Shown in pieces: positions 6,825 to 14,797 of a stretch of DNA of 16,665 nucleotides (the first letter of the stretch is position 1; each line of letters opens with the position of its first letter). The translations under genes were made by a program, and so were the position numbers. This DNA is from Bacteroidales bacterium UBA5537 (GTDB taxonomy: Bacteria; Bacteroidota; Bacteroidia; Bacteroidales; Lentimicrobiaceae). Under the pieces are notes generated by a model. It saw only the letters and a program-made list of their open reading frames with translations. It was not told the origin of the DNA and did not search any database. The stretch spans positions 1 to 16,665 of the forward strand of contig DINP01000098.1 in assembly GCA_002426025.1 (NCBI GenBank). Direction: 5' to 3'.

Positions 6825-7640
6825 ATGATTGTTTTTCCCAATGCCAAAATCAATATAGGACTGCGCATTACCGGTCGCAGGGATGACGGCTTTCACAACA
6901 TTGAAACACTGATGGTTCCCATCAAACTGGCCGATGCACTCGAAATAACGCCAGCTACAGATGGACAATCGGGCTTCACCTTATCGGGTATTCCCCTTGG
7001 CGGGGATATAGAAGCTAACCTTTGTGTTAAAGCTTTCAGACTTATGCAGAAGCGGTATAAGTTACCCGAAACGAAGATACATCTACACAAAGTAATTCCG
7101 GTCGGGGCCGGATTGGGTGGTGGTTCATCAGATGCTGCGTTTACATTGAAACTGCTGAACCGCTTGTATATGCTGAAGATATGCAATCACGAACTGAAAG
7201 ATATAGCAACTGAACTTGGCAGTGATTGCCCGTTTTTTATCGAAAATGCACCAAGCCTGGCAACAGGAAGGGGAGAGGTGCTGAATATTGTTAACCTGAA
7301 TTTGAAAAATTTCAGCATTCTGCTCGTCAAACCTCAAGTTTCAATATCAACGACCTGGGCTTACAGTCAGGTTAAACCAGATGGAAGTAAATTAACCAAA
7401 GGGGCAAAGATACCATCCGATCCAACGGAATGGAACGATCTGCTGATCAATGATTTTGAACAGCCGGTTTTTAAAGCTCATCCTGAAATAGCAGTGATTA
7501 AGAAAAATTTGCTTGAGATGGGTGCTATGTATGCCGCGATGAGTGGTAGTGGATCGGCGGTTTTTGGATTATTTGATCAGTTGCCTGATCTTAATGGTCG
7601 GTTTGATGGAATGTTTGTGTGGGGCGATAAAATGGCCTGA
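6825..7640 (+). CDS. ispE: 4-diphosphocytidyl-2-C-methyl-D-erythritol kinase
   Basis: IspE phosphorylates the 2-hydroxyl of CDP-methylerythritol in the MEP pathway to isoprenoid precursors. The 271-residue GHMP kinase shows the N-terminal FPNAKINIGL (4-13) with Lys8, the glycine-rich ATP loop PVGAGLGGGSSDAA (92-105), Asp134 in LGSDCPFF as the likely catalytic base, and the C-terminal MSGSGSAVFG loop (239-248). The gene is monocistronic in this window: it is divergent from GH3 and convergent with the permease gene, with 48 bases between the stops. The assignment is secure and shows that the organism uses the MEP route. Confidence 0.96.
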   Translation: MIVFPNAKINIGLRITGRRDDGFHNIETLMVPIKLADALEITPATDGQSGFTLSGIPLGGDIEANLCVKAFRLMQKRYKLPETKIHLHKVIPVGAGLGGGSSDAAFTLKLLNRLYMLKICNHELKDIATELGSDCPFFIENAPSLATGRGEVLNIVNLNLKNFSILLVKPQVSISTTWAYSQVKPDGSKLTKGAKIPSDPTEWNDLLINDFEQPVFKAHPEIAVIKKNLLEMGAMYAAMSGSGSAVFGLFDQLPDLNGRFDGMFVWGDKMA

Positions 7641-7688
7641 TATGAATCAGATAATGCGAGTTGACATTTCTGAAAATATATCCTTTGG

Positions 7689-8765
7689 TTATTTTGGCGC
7701 AACCCTTAGCAGATAAATACCGAGTATTCCGAAAAGAATATTTGGAATCCAGACAGCAATAATGGGTGGTAGGTTACCCAGGGTTGCAAAAACAGTGGTT
7801 ATCTGCATAAAGAGGATAAACGCAAAACAAATGGTAATGCCTATGCCGAGGTGGAAACCTATACCTCCGCGCACTTTGCGGCTCGATAAGGCAACACCAA
7901 TTATTGTAAGTACAATAGTTGCAAAAGGAAATGCTATTCGTTTGTGCTTTTCAATCTGAAATTTTAAGAGGTTACCTGAACCGCGTATTTTTTCCTGTTC
8001 AATAAAACTGCGCAATTCCCTGTAATTCATATACACTGCATCATCGAGGTCAACAGTGAAATCGCCGGGCTTCAGGTTGAGCAGTGTATCTTTTACAGCT
8101 CCTCTGGTTATATTTTCACCCTTTTCCTTTAAATGTCGATAAACCCAGTTCTCTATTTTCCACATCCCGGTAATGCTGTCCCAGCGAATATTGTCACCAC
8201 TAAGTTTATAACTCATTCCTTTTTCATCGAAACCTTCGAGTGAAAATCTGAACCCTGTATTATTTTTTTTATTGAAACTTTCAACATAGGCATAAACTCC
8301 CGGGCTTATCTGCATATGAATATTGTTGTCACTTCCCGTTTTCTCTTTTTTCAGATACTTTTTCTGAAATTCCTGCATGTTTTTGCTGGTTTCAGGGATA
8401 ATAAAATTGGTAAGCGTAAATGACATAGTTGCCAGCATAAAAGCAGAAATCAGATAAGGCCTCAGCATCCGCCTGAAGCTTATTCCGCTGTTCAGTATGG
8501 CAACAATTTCGGTATTTGATGCCATCTTTGATGTAAAAAAGATAACAGCAATAAAGGTAAAAAGGTAACTGAAAAGATTGAGGAAGTAAGGAATAAAATT
8601 GGCATAGTACTGAAAAACAATAGCACTGAGAGGAGGTTTGCGCTCCAGGAAATCGTCAATTTTTTCCGAAATATCGAAAATGATAATAACCACTGCAAGC
8701 AGGGCTATTGAGTAGAAAAAAGTACCCAGAAACTTACGGATGATATAAAGATCGAGTTTCTTCAT
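7689..8765 (-). CDS. LptF/LptG (YjgP/YjgQ) family permease
   Basis: The 358-residue membrane protein has the family layout: three N-terminal membrane segments (about 12-31, 55-80 and 103-124), a periplasmic domain (about 125-275) of beta-jellyroll type by analogy, and three C-terminal segments (about 277-295, 303-328 and 333-355). The motif NTEIVAILNSGISFRRML (84-101) matches the conserved coupling region after TM2, which in LptF/LptG contacts the LptB ATPase. These proteins extract lipopolysaccharide from the inner membrane. Whether this one acts as LptF or LptG cannot be decided. It lies 52 bases after tgt and is probably co-transcribed with it. Confidence 0.9.
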   Translation of the reverse strand: MKKLDLYIIRKFLGTFFYSIALLAVVIIIFDISEKIDDFLERKPPLSAIVFQYYANFIPYFLNLFSYLFTFIAVIFFTSKMASNTEIVAILNSGISFRRMLRPYLISAFMLATMSFTLTNFIIPETSKNMQEFQKKYLKKEKTGSDNNIHMQISPGVYAYVESFNKKNNTGFRFSLEGFDEKGMSYKLSGDNIRWDSITGMWKIENWVYRHLKEKGENITRGAVKDTLLNLKPGDFTVDLDDAVYMNYRELRSFIEQEKIRGSGNLLKFQIEKHKRIAFPFATIVLTIIGVALSSRKVRGGIGFHLGIGITICFAFILFMQITTVFATLGNLPPIIAVWIPNILFGILGIYLLRVAPK

Positions 8766-8817
8766 GCGCTTCCGGATTCGCCGGTACCGTTTTAACGTAT
8801 TAGGGTTTGCTTTATTA

Positions 8818-9948
8818 TCAGATTCGTTGGGCCAGTTTTGTCACCATCTGCGATTTCCAGTCAGCAAAGGTACCATCTGTAATTCTTCTCCGGGCTTCAT
8901 CAACCAGCCACAGGTAAAAAGCCAGGTTATGCTGACTAGCAATCATTGGGCCAAGCATTTCACCTGCGACAAATAAATGTCGGACATAAGCTCTGCTATA
9001 GGCGCCATCAACAAAAGAAGGGCCATCAGGATCGAGCGCTGAAAAGTCAGATTTCCACTTTTCGTTTCTCAGGTTAATAATTCCGTTTTGGGTAAATATC
9101 ATGCCGTTTCGACCGTTTCGGGTTGGCATCACACAGTCAAACATATCGACCCCCTGCGAAATTCCTTCGAGAATATTGGCTGGTGTGCCTACACCCATCA
9201 GGTAGCGGGGCTTGTCCTTTGGCAGGATGCCGCAAACCATCTCGGTGAATTCATACATGGTTTCAATGGGTTCACCTACTGCCAGTCCGCCAATAGCGTT
9301 GCCATCAGCCCCGCATGAGGCAATTTTTTCCGCAGATTTTATGCGCAGGTCGCGGTATATGCTTCCCTGAACAATCGGAAACAATGTCTGTCGGTAATCG
9401 TAAACATTTTCCGTTTCATTAAACCGCACCAGGCATCTATCGAGCCAGCGATGGGTCAGTTCCATTGATTTTAATGCGTAGTCGTAATCACAAGGGTAGG
9501 GCGTACATTCATCAAATGCCATAATAATGTCGGCTCCTATTATGCGCTGTATATCCATTACCTTTTCAGGACTGAACATGTGGCGCGATCCGTCAATGTG
9601 CGATTGGAATACAGCCCCTTCCTCGCTCATTTTGCGGCGGGCAGCCAGTGAATAAACCTGGTATCCGCCACTATCGGTAAGTATGGGCTTAGTCCAGCCG
9701 TTGAATTTATGCAGCCCACCGGCCTCTTTCAAAATATCAAGACCCGGTCTCAGGTATAAATGGTAGGTGTTACCCAGAATAATCCTTGCATTAATATCCT
9801 TATCAACATCCCGTATGTGCACGGCCTTAACTGTTCCGGCTGTGCCAACCGGCATAAAAACTGGCGTGGCAATTTCACCGTGATCTGTGGTGATTATCCC
9901 GGCTCTCGCATTAGAATGTTTGTCGGTCGCTGCTAATATAAAATCCAT
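8818..9948 (-). CDS. tgt: tRNA-guanine (queuine/preQ1) transglycosylase, lacking the zinc cysteines
   Basis: Tgt exchanges the wobble guanine (G34) of GUN-anticodon tRNAs for preQ1 in queuosine synthesis. The 376-residue protein has TDSGGYQVYSL (91-101, Asp92), FDECTPYP (145-152), GGLAVGE (220-226) and the nucleophile Asp271 in FDCVMPTRNGR. The usual zinc site CxCxxC...H is altered: the segment DGPSFVDGAYSRAY (308-321) has Gly309, Ser311 and Asp314 where E. coli has Cys302, Cys304 and Cys307, while His340 is kept. From memory, other Bacteroidetes Tgt proteins also have a SFVD-type segment, so this is probably a lineage trait rather than a defect. A promoter with both boxes lies upstream. Confidence 0.95.
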   Translation of the reverse strand: MDFILAATDKHSNARAGIITTDHGEIATPVFMPVGTAGTVKAVHIRDVDKDINARIILGNTYHLYLRPGLDILKEAGGLHKFNGWTKPILTDSGGYQVYSLAARRKMSEEGAVFQSHIDGSRHMFSPEKVMDIQRIIGADIIMAFDECTPYPCDYDYALKSMELTHRWLDRCLVRFNETENVYDYRQTLFPIVQGSIYRDLRIKSAEKIASCGADGNAIGGLAVGEPIETMYEFTEMVCGILPKDKPRYLMGVGTPANILEGISQGVDMFDCVMPTRNGRNGMIFTQNGIINLRNEKWKSDFSALDPDGPSFVDGAYSRAYVRHLFVAGEMLGPMIASQHNLAFYLWLVDEARRRITDGTFADWKSQMVTKLAQRI

Positions 9949-9984
9949 TAATTATTGTTGATGACTTTAGTCAGTTTTGGGCCG

Positions 9985-10017
9985 CAAAGTTAGCAATCTT
10001 CTGTGGTTCTTTACAAA
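9985..10017 (-). promoter_or_regulatory. Bacteroidetes-type promoter of tgt (-33 TTTG, -7 TAACTTTG)
   Basis: On the minus strand TTTG (10014-10017) is followed by a 21-base spacer and TAACTTTG (9985-9992). This matches the published consensus TTTG-N19-21-TAnnTTTG in both boxes and spacing. The -7 box lies about 36 bases before the tgt ATG. It is the best promoter in the window. Confidence 0.7.
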
Positions 10018-10082
10018 AGAGGTTTTTGCTTCTGAATTTCCGGTTGTTGAAAACTTGTCGGTCTTTATTCGGGTGCTTTGGG

Positions 10083-10090
10083 TAAATTTG
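10083..10090 (+). promoter_or_regulatory. Candidate -7 promoter element for the glycosyltransferase-sigma operon
   Basis: TAAATTTG matches TAnnTTTG and ends 20 bases before the ATG at 10111. The -33 position is poor (CTTG at 10054-10057 with a longer spacer). If real, the element rules out translation from the TTG at 10078, which would lie upstream of the transcript start. Confidence 0.5.
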
Positions 10091-10110
10091 CCGTTCAAAT
10101 TTTGCGGATA

Positions 10111-11247
10111 ATGGATTGGTTGCATGGTATTTTATCTTCTGAATGGTTTGTCCTGATTATAATTCTCATGGCTGCCCTGTTTATTCAGTTGATATATTTC
10201 TGGTTTGTTTTCAGCAAACTTGCTTTTTACAATGCGGCCAAACGGCCTGTTTCCGACGTCAAAGAGCCGGTTTCTGTAATTATCTGTGCTAAAAACGAAT
10301 ACCATAACCTGGTACGTTTTCTTCCTCAAATGCTTGAGCAGGATTATCCCGAATATGAAGTGGTTGTTGTTAACGATGCTTCGGACGATGATACTTATTA
10401 CCTCCTACGCGAATTGAGCGACAAGCATCCACGCCTCAGTGTGGTGAATATTTCCCAGAATCTTAATTTCTTCAAGGGTAAAAAGTTCCCGCTTTCCATT
10501 GGTATTAAATCAGCTAAGTATGACTTGGTCTTGCTTGCCGATGCCGATTGTTCTCCGGCTGGACCTGACTGGATTTCTTCGATGCAATCAGCATTTACCG
10601 GTAAGACTGAAATCGTGCTGGGCTATGGGCCTTATACTCCTCAGCCCGGATTGCTGAATAAGCTGATCAGGTTCGATACATTGATGGTTGCAATTCAATA
10701 CATGTCGTTTTCCCTTTCGGGGATGCCTTATATGGGCGTTGGACGAAACCTTGCTTACAAAAAATCATTGTTTTTTCAGGTTGGCGGGTTTGTTAAGCAT
10801 TACCGCATCAGCTCGGGCGATGATGACCTCTTTATCAATCAGGTTGCTAAAAAATCCAATACCCGCATTCAGGTTGAAGCAGCTTCTTATACCTATTCCA
10901 AATCAAAACAAACGCTCGCATCCTGGTACAGGCAAAAGAAACGCCATCTGACAACCGGTAGCCTCTATCGCTTCGGGCATAAATTCGTGTTAGGCTTATA
11001 TTCACTTAGTCAGATGTTGTTTTTCGGCTTGATGATTGCACTGGCGATACTCGGAGTTGACTGGAAACTACTGTCCGGAATATTTGGCTTAAGGCTGATC
11101 ACCCAGCTTATAATTGTGAAAAAAAGTATGATCAGGCTAAATGAAAAGCATTTTTTCTTACTTTCACCATTGTTTGAAATCTGGTTGATGCTGATAAACC
11201 TCCTGCTTGGAATCAGAGGTGTATTTTCGAAAAAGACTCAATGGTAA
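10111..11247 (+). CDS. Membrane-bound family 2 glycosyltransferase
   Basis: With the ATG at 10111 this is a 378-residue GT-A type glycosyltransferase. A membrane segment lies at about 12-34, and the catalytic domain starts with VSVIICAKNE (54-63). It continues with VVVNDASDDDT (86-96), the metal-binding ADAD (143-146), SSGDDD (234-239, likely catalytic acid region) and RQKKRHL (274-280), a variant of the QxxRW motif of processive enzymes. Hydrophobic segments follow at about 295-315 and 349-369. The sugar and acceptor are unknown; envelope polysaccharide or glycolipid synthesis at the inner membrane is likely. The frame is open to a TTG at 10078, but the ATG is preferred because a TAAATTTG promoter element sits between the two. 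The stop codon overlaps the start of the sigma factor gene. Confidence 0.85.
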   Translation: MDWLHGILSSEWFVLIIILMAALFIQLIYFWFVFSKLAFYNAAKRPVSDVKEPVSVIICAKNEYHNLVRFLPQMLEQDYPEYEVVVVNDASDDDTYYLLRELSDKHPRLSVVNISQNLNFFKGKKFPLSIGIKSAKYDLVLLADADCSPAGPDWISSMQSAFTGKTEIVLGYGPYTPQPGLLNKLIRFDTLMVAIQYMSFSLSGMPYMGVGRNLAYKKSLFFQVGGFVKHYRISSGDDDLFINQVAKKSNTRIQVEAASYTYSKSKQTLASWYRQKKRHLTTGSLYRFGHKFVLGLYSLSQMLFFGLMIALAILGVDWKLLSGIFGLRLITQLIIVKKSMIRLNEKHFFLLSPLFEIWLMLINLLLGIRGVFSKKTQW

Positions 11248-11831
11248 ACGATAATTCTTCTAAAGATTCGCTCACACGTGATCTGGCACTGGTCGAAAAA
11301 GCCGTTCAGGGCAACCAGCCTGCTTTTGCAAGCCTTATGTCGCTGTACGAGGATTCGCTTTATCATATGTTATTGAAAAAGGTTGGCGATCCTGTAATCG
11401 CTGAAGACCTTACCATTGAAGCATTTACCAAGGCATTTCAAAACCTTTCCAGATTTTCTCCTGACTATGCTTTTAGCACCTGGTTGTTCAAAATTGCCAC
11501 CAACAATTGCATTGATTATCTAAGAAAACAGAAAAAAGACCCTTGCGCAAGAGATAAGGGCCAATCAAACAGCACCCAGCCCGATATTGTTGATTATGCC
11601 TTCGGCCCTGAAGAGAATTTTATCCGCGAACAGCGACAGCGACTATTGCGCGAGATTGTTGATAAGTTGAATCCGCGCTACCGGCAGCTTATTTTGCTGC
11701 GATACTTCGATGAGCTTTCATATGAGGAAATTTCAGTTCAGCTTAAGCTGCCACTCGGCACCGTAAAAGCTGGTATCTTCAGGGCAAAAGATCTGCTCTA
11801 TCATATCCTGAAAAACTCAAGGGATATATAA
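11241..11831 (+). CDS. RNA polymerase sigma factor, ECF type
   Basis: The 196-residue protein has a sigma region 2 at about 28-97, with the core-binding part AEDLTIEAFTKAF (54-66) and the -10 recognition part FSTWLFKIATNNCIDYLRK (78-96). It also has region 4 at about 130-188, with the helix-turn-helix LSYEEISVQLKLPLGTVKAG (159-178). No region 3 is present. The ATG overlaps the last seven bases of the glycosyltransferase gene, so translation is probably coupled. No anti-sigma gene follows; the next gene converges from the other strand, so control must come from elsewhere or from expression level. It would direct RNA polymerase to a particular gene set, which cannot be named. Confidence 0.92.
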   Translation: MVNDNSSKDSLTRDLALVEKAVQGNQPAFASLMSLYEDSLYHMLLKKVGDPVIAEDLTIEAFTKAFQNLSRFSPDYAFSTWLFKIATNNCIDYLRKQKKDPCARDKGQSNSTQPDIVDYAFGPEENFIREQRQRLLREIVDKLNPRYRQLILLRYFDELSYEEISVQLKLPLGTVKAGIFRAKDLLYHILKNSRDI

Positions 11832-11853
11832 CGACCGTTTACGATTTACTTTT

Positions 11854-12798
11854 TCAGATATACCATTCATCAACAATACCGTTGCTGGCTGACATATTAT
11901 TCCTGTAATTTTCTATTTGTTTGCAGGTGGCTTCATACCCGATCTCAATTAGCTCAGCTGCTTTGTAAAATTCGAGCATATCGGCCAGGTTCATTGGCAG
12001 GTTAACAAGAATATCGGGCTGTTGCTGCATAAGCACTGATTCGGTTAGCTTGTGCTGCATCATTTCAAATGAACCGCTCACCATATCAAAAAAACCATGA
12101 TTCATCTCTTTGGGTGTCTCATTTTCTGATGAAGTTTTTGCCCATTTCTGATTGACAAAATCCAGCAACTTCTTGTAGGCTTTTTTCTCCTGGGGATTTT
12201 TATTTTGAGAAGTGGTTCTGTTAATTGTCTTTTTGCGCGGTGCATTCACGTTTATCGCGACCAGCAAATCGTTTTTATGCCTTTTAACCCGGTTGATCGG
12301 AAGTGGATTCACCACACCTCCATCAACAAGAAATGATTTTTCAAAATGCACCGGCAACAATACAGTCGGGACTGAGGAAGATGCCCTTAAAGCAGTAAGC
12401 AGGTTGCCGTGCCTGAAAATTACCTCGCGGTGGTTGAACAGGTCTGCAGCAATCGCTGTAAATGGAATCGGCAGTTCTTCAATATTTCCATTTCCGACAA
12501 ATTGACTGATTTCGCCAAAAACCTTCTCACCCTTTATAATGCCTTTTTTACTGACCGCAATATCCATCAGCATCAGCACATCCATCTTGTTCAACCCGGT
12601 CATAAATTCGCGAAAGCCCTGCATCTGTCCATTGGAATAAATTCCTCCGACAATAGAACCCATTGAGGTCCCTGCGATTGAAGTTATATTATAGCCGTGT
12701 TTGAGCAGGGCATCAATGGCTCCGATATGCGCAAGGCCACGGGCCCCGCCGCTCGATAATGCTAAAGCAACATTTTTCTTGTCCATCTCATCTGCCAT
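11854..12798 (-). CDS. Patatin-like phospholipase
   Basis: The 314-residue protein is of the patatin/RssA type, with the oxyanion-hole loop SSGGARGLAHIG (15-26), the nucleophile elbow GTSMG (43-47, Ser45), and the dyad aspartate in DGG (Asp159) followed by VVNPLPI. Such enzymes hydrolyse acyl ester bonds of membrane lipids with a Ser-Asp dyad. The C-terminal 130 residues are mostly helical and charged, without a known domain. No signal peptide is seen, so it is likely cytoplasmic or attached to the inner membrane face. It is the last gene of the five-gene minus-strand series, 13 bases after the phosphopantetheinyl transferase. The substrate is unknown. Confidence 0.92.
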   Translation of the reverse strand: MADEMDKKNVALALSSGGARGLAHIGAIDALLKHGYNITSIAGTSMGSIVGGIYSNGQMQGFREFMTGLNKMDVLMLMDIAVSKKGIIKGEKVFGEISQFVGNGNIEELPIPFTAIAADLFNHREVIFRHGNLLTALRASSSVPTVLLPVHFEKSFLVDGGVVNPLPINRVKRHKNDLLVAINVNAPRKKTINRTTSQNKNPQEKKAYKKLLDFVNQKWAKTSSENETPKEMNHGFFDMVSGSFEMMQHKLTESVLMQQQPDILVNLPMNLADMLEFYKAAELIEIGYEATCKQIENYRNNMSASNGIVDEWYI

Positions 12799-12811
12799 TT
12801 ATCTGCCAGCT

Positions 12812-13501
12812 CTAAAACCTTGCCAGTTCCTGTGCGGTAATTTTTTCAACTTTTTCCTTGAATGATTCATGGGCAGAACAAGCGGCTAATTTATATCCTT
12901 CGCAGAGGTTAAACGTTTTTAAAAAGTATCCGTTGGCTTCGGGGTCATCGGTTAACTTGAACGCTTGATTGCCAGTTTGTAGCACAGTGAAAGAACTCAG
13001 GCTTTTTGTGAGTCCTTTGCCAATAGCTTTCAGGAAACTTTCTTTCAATGTCCACAAGGTAAAGAAAATTTCAGATTTTTCCTTTTCGTCAGTAGCATTA
13101 TCAAGCAAGTAGTTTTCCTTTTCGGAAAAAAAACGGCGGGCCACTCCTTCCGGAACTTTACGCATCCGTTCAACATCAACCCCAACAGCGACCGGCGAAA
13201 GCGCAACAGCTACCCAGTTTCCTGAATGGGAAATATTGAAGTGAATACCTTTATAACCCTCAGGGCCGGGTTTGCCTTTTTCACCTGTTGAAAATGATTG
13301 ATCGGGCAGTTTGCATCCTGTTGCCTTAATCAGCAGATGCCTGGCAAGGGTTTCCCCCAGCAGGCTCCGTTGTGCATCATTACTACGGGCGAAGGCAGCA
13401 ATTTTTCGGCGCGTTGTTTCAGGAACCCTCGCCATCAGATCAGGCTTTATATGTTCAAAAACAGACTCTTCGAGCAGGGATACTGCAAATATTTCCGTCA
13501 T
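12812..13501 (-). CDS. 4'-phosphopantetheinyl transferase, Sfp superfamily
   Basis: The enzyme transfers phosphopantetheine from coenzyme A to a serine of a carrier protein. The 229-residue length fits the two-lobed Sfp type rather than the short AcpS type. Motifs are FNISHSG (88-94), GVDVERM (107-113, Mg ligands Asp109 and Glu111) and FTLWTLKESFLKAIGKGL (147-164, Glu154 and the CoA-binding Lys). No carrier protein, polyketide synthase or NRPS gene is in the window, so its partner may be the fatty acid ACP or a distant carrier protein. It lies 44 bases after the dipeptidase and 13 before the patatin gene. Confidence 0.92.
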   Translation of the reverse strand: MTEIFAVSLLEESVFEHIKPDLMARVPETTRRKIAAFARSNDAQRSLLGETLARHLLIKATGCKLPDQSFSTGEKGKPGPEGYKGIHFNISHSGNWVAVALSPVAVGVDVERMRKVPEGVARRFFSEKENYLLDNATDEKEKSEIFFTLWTLKESFLKAIGKGLTKSLSSFTVLQTGNQAFKLTDDPEANGYFLKTFNLCEGYKLAACSAHESFKEKVEKITAQELARF

Positions 13502-13545
13502 CTTACTGTTGTGTAATCATTGTACGTCAGAAATGCACAGATGTT

Positions 13546-14787
13546 TCAGGAATTGTGTTTTGCTTGTTTTTCAACGGTTTTCATTACCCTGAGCAAATTT
13601 TCGCCCCAGATCATCTTTATCTGCTTTGCAGAATAGCCCCTTTTTACCAGTTCAAGCGTAATGTTTCTCATTTCTGAAACATCTTCACATCCCGATACGG
13701 CTCCACCGCCATCAAAATCGGTTCCAATTCCCACATGACGGATGCCTGCAACCTGTACAATATGATCAATATGGTCAACCACATCTTCTACAGTAGCAAG
13801 TGCTTGCGGATATTTATCGTCAAGCTCATACCATTCTCTGCGGGCATTGTTCATTTCTTCCTCAGAAAGGTCCTTAAATCCACGGTATTTGGTGCGAAGT
13901 GCTTTTTGTGCCGAATCACGCTCAGGGTAGGGTAGTGGTGTTTTAACATAACTGCTTAATATACACATTTGTATAACGCCATCTTTCGCGGCCAGTGCTT
14001 TGAGCATATCGTCATTTAGGTTACGGGGATTATCGCACAGAGCGCGGGCGCATGAATGGGATGCGATGACCGGTGTTTTGCTTAATTCGAGAACATCGTA
14101 AAATGATTTATCAGAAATATGTGAAACGTCAACCATCATACCCAGGCGGTTCATTTCGGCAATTACATTTTTACCAAATTCGCTTACTCCGTTGTGTTCT
14201 GTTGAATCGGTTGAAGAATCGCAGATATCGTTGTTGCGAGTGTGACAGAGCGTAATATATCTGGCGCCCAATTTGTAAAACCGATCAATATTTGACAAAT
14301 CGTTGCCAATGGGATAGCCATTTTCCAACCCGATAAAAACCGATCTTTTTTTTTGATTTTCATTCAGATATCTATCGCTTGCTTTCAGCGCTATGGCAGC
14401 CTTATCGCTGTTAAGATTCACATTCCGATGAATGGCTTCAAAGGTTGTTATAGCCTGATTCAATGCTTTCTCGTTTCCCTCAGGAGTGCGATCGGCCTGA
14501 CCGACAAATACTGCAAAGAAAGCAGCATCGAGCCCGCCCTCTTCCATGCGAGGGATGTCAACCCGGTTGCGGGGACGCATATCTTTATGGTTCTGACCAA
14601 AGTTGTAGGTAGAATCAGTAAACCACATTGGGGTGTCGTTGTGCGAGTCAATGGTAAACGCTTTGGCGTGAATCCTGGCCGCTTTTTGATACAGTCGATC
14701 CTGCTTTCCTTCGTTTCCGGCAAAAGTGGGAAGAGACACTAGAAAAACAAGGGATATCTGAAGTAAAGATTTGATATTCAGTTGCAT
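13546..14787 (-). CDS. Exported membrane-type dipeptidase (peptidase family M19)
   Basis: The 413-residue protein begins with a Sec signal peptide (hydrophobic 8-20, probable cleavage after TFA at 23), so it acts in the periplasm. The renal dipeptidase fold is marked by IDSHNDTP (46-53; zinc ligands His49 and Asp51), the bridging Glu155 in GLENGYPI, DVSHIS (220-225; His223), ASHSCAR (242-248; His244 and Arg248) and GTDFDG (355-360; Asp357). All zinc ligands are present, so it should be active. M19 enzymes hydrolyse dipeptides, sometimes with a D-residue at the C-terminal side. It lies 10 bases after the methyltransferase gene. Its dipeptides could come from peptidoglycan or from diet or peptide uptake. 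Confidence 0.93.
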   Translation of the reverse strand: MQLNIKSLLQISLVFLVSLPTFAGNEGKQDRLYQKAARIHAKAFTIDSHNDTPMWFTDSTYNFGQNHKDMRPRNRVDIPRMEEGGLDAAFFAVFVGQADRTPEGNEKALNQAITTFEAIHRNVNLNSDKAAIALKASDRYLNENQKKRSVFIGLENGYPIGNDLSNIDRFYKLGARYITLCHTRNNDICDSSTDSTEHNGVSEFGKNVIAEMNRLGMMVDVSHISDKSFYDVLELSKTPVIASHSCARALCDNPRNLNDDMLKALAAKDGVIQMCILSSYVKTPLPYPERDSAQKALRTKYRGFKDLSEEEMNNARREWYELDDKYPQALATVEDVVDHIDHIVQVAGIRHVGIGTDFDGGGAVSGCEDVSEMRNITLELVKRGYSAKQIKMIWGENLLRVMKTVEKQAKHNS

Positions 14788-14797
14788 TTAGTAGTTT

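Noticed and set aside
6607..6828. A 73-residue plus-strand open frame spanning the GH3-ispE divergent region
   Set aside because: It overlaps the GH3 5' end, both candidate promoter elements and the ispE start, and its translation resembles no family I know.
7641..7688. Possible terminator between convergent ispE and the permease gene
   Set aside because: Only a TCAGA/TCTGA pairing with a very long loop and a GGTT/AACC pairing reaching into the permease gene are found; neither has a T run or convincing stability.
11832..11853. AT-rich near-palindrome between the sigma factor and patatin genes
   Set aside because: The GATATAT and ATATACC halves do not pair in register, so no real stem forms.
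14353..14742. A 129-residue plus-strand open frame opposite the M19 dipeptidase
   Set aside because: It is antisense to conserved zinc-site coding sequence and has no protein-like features of its own.
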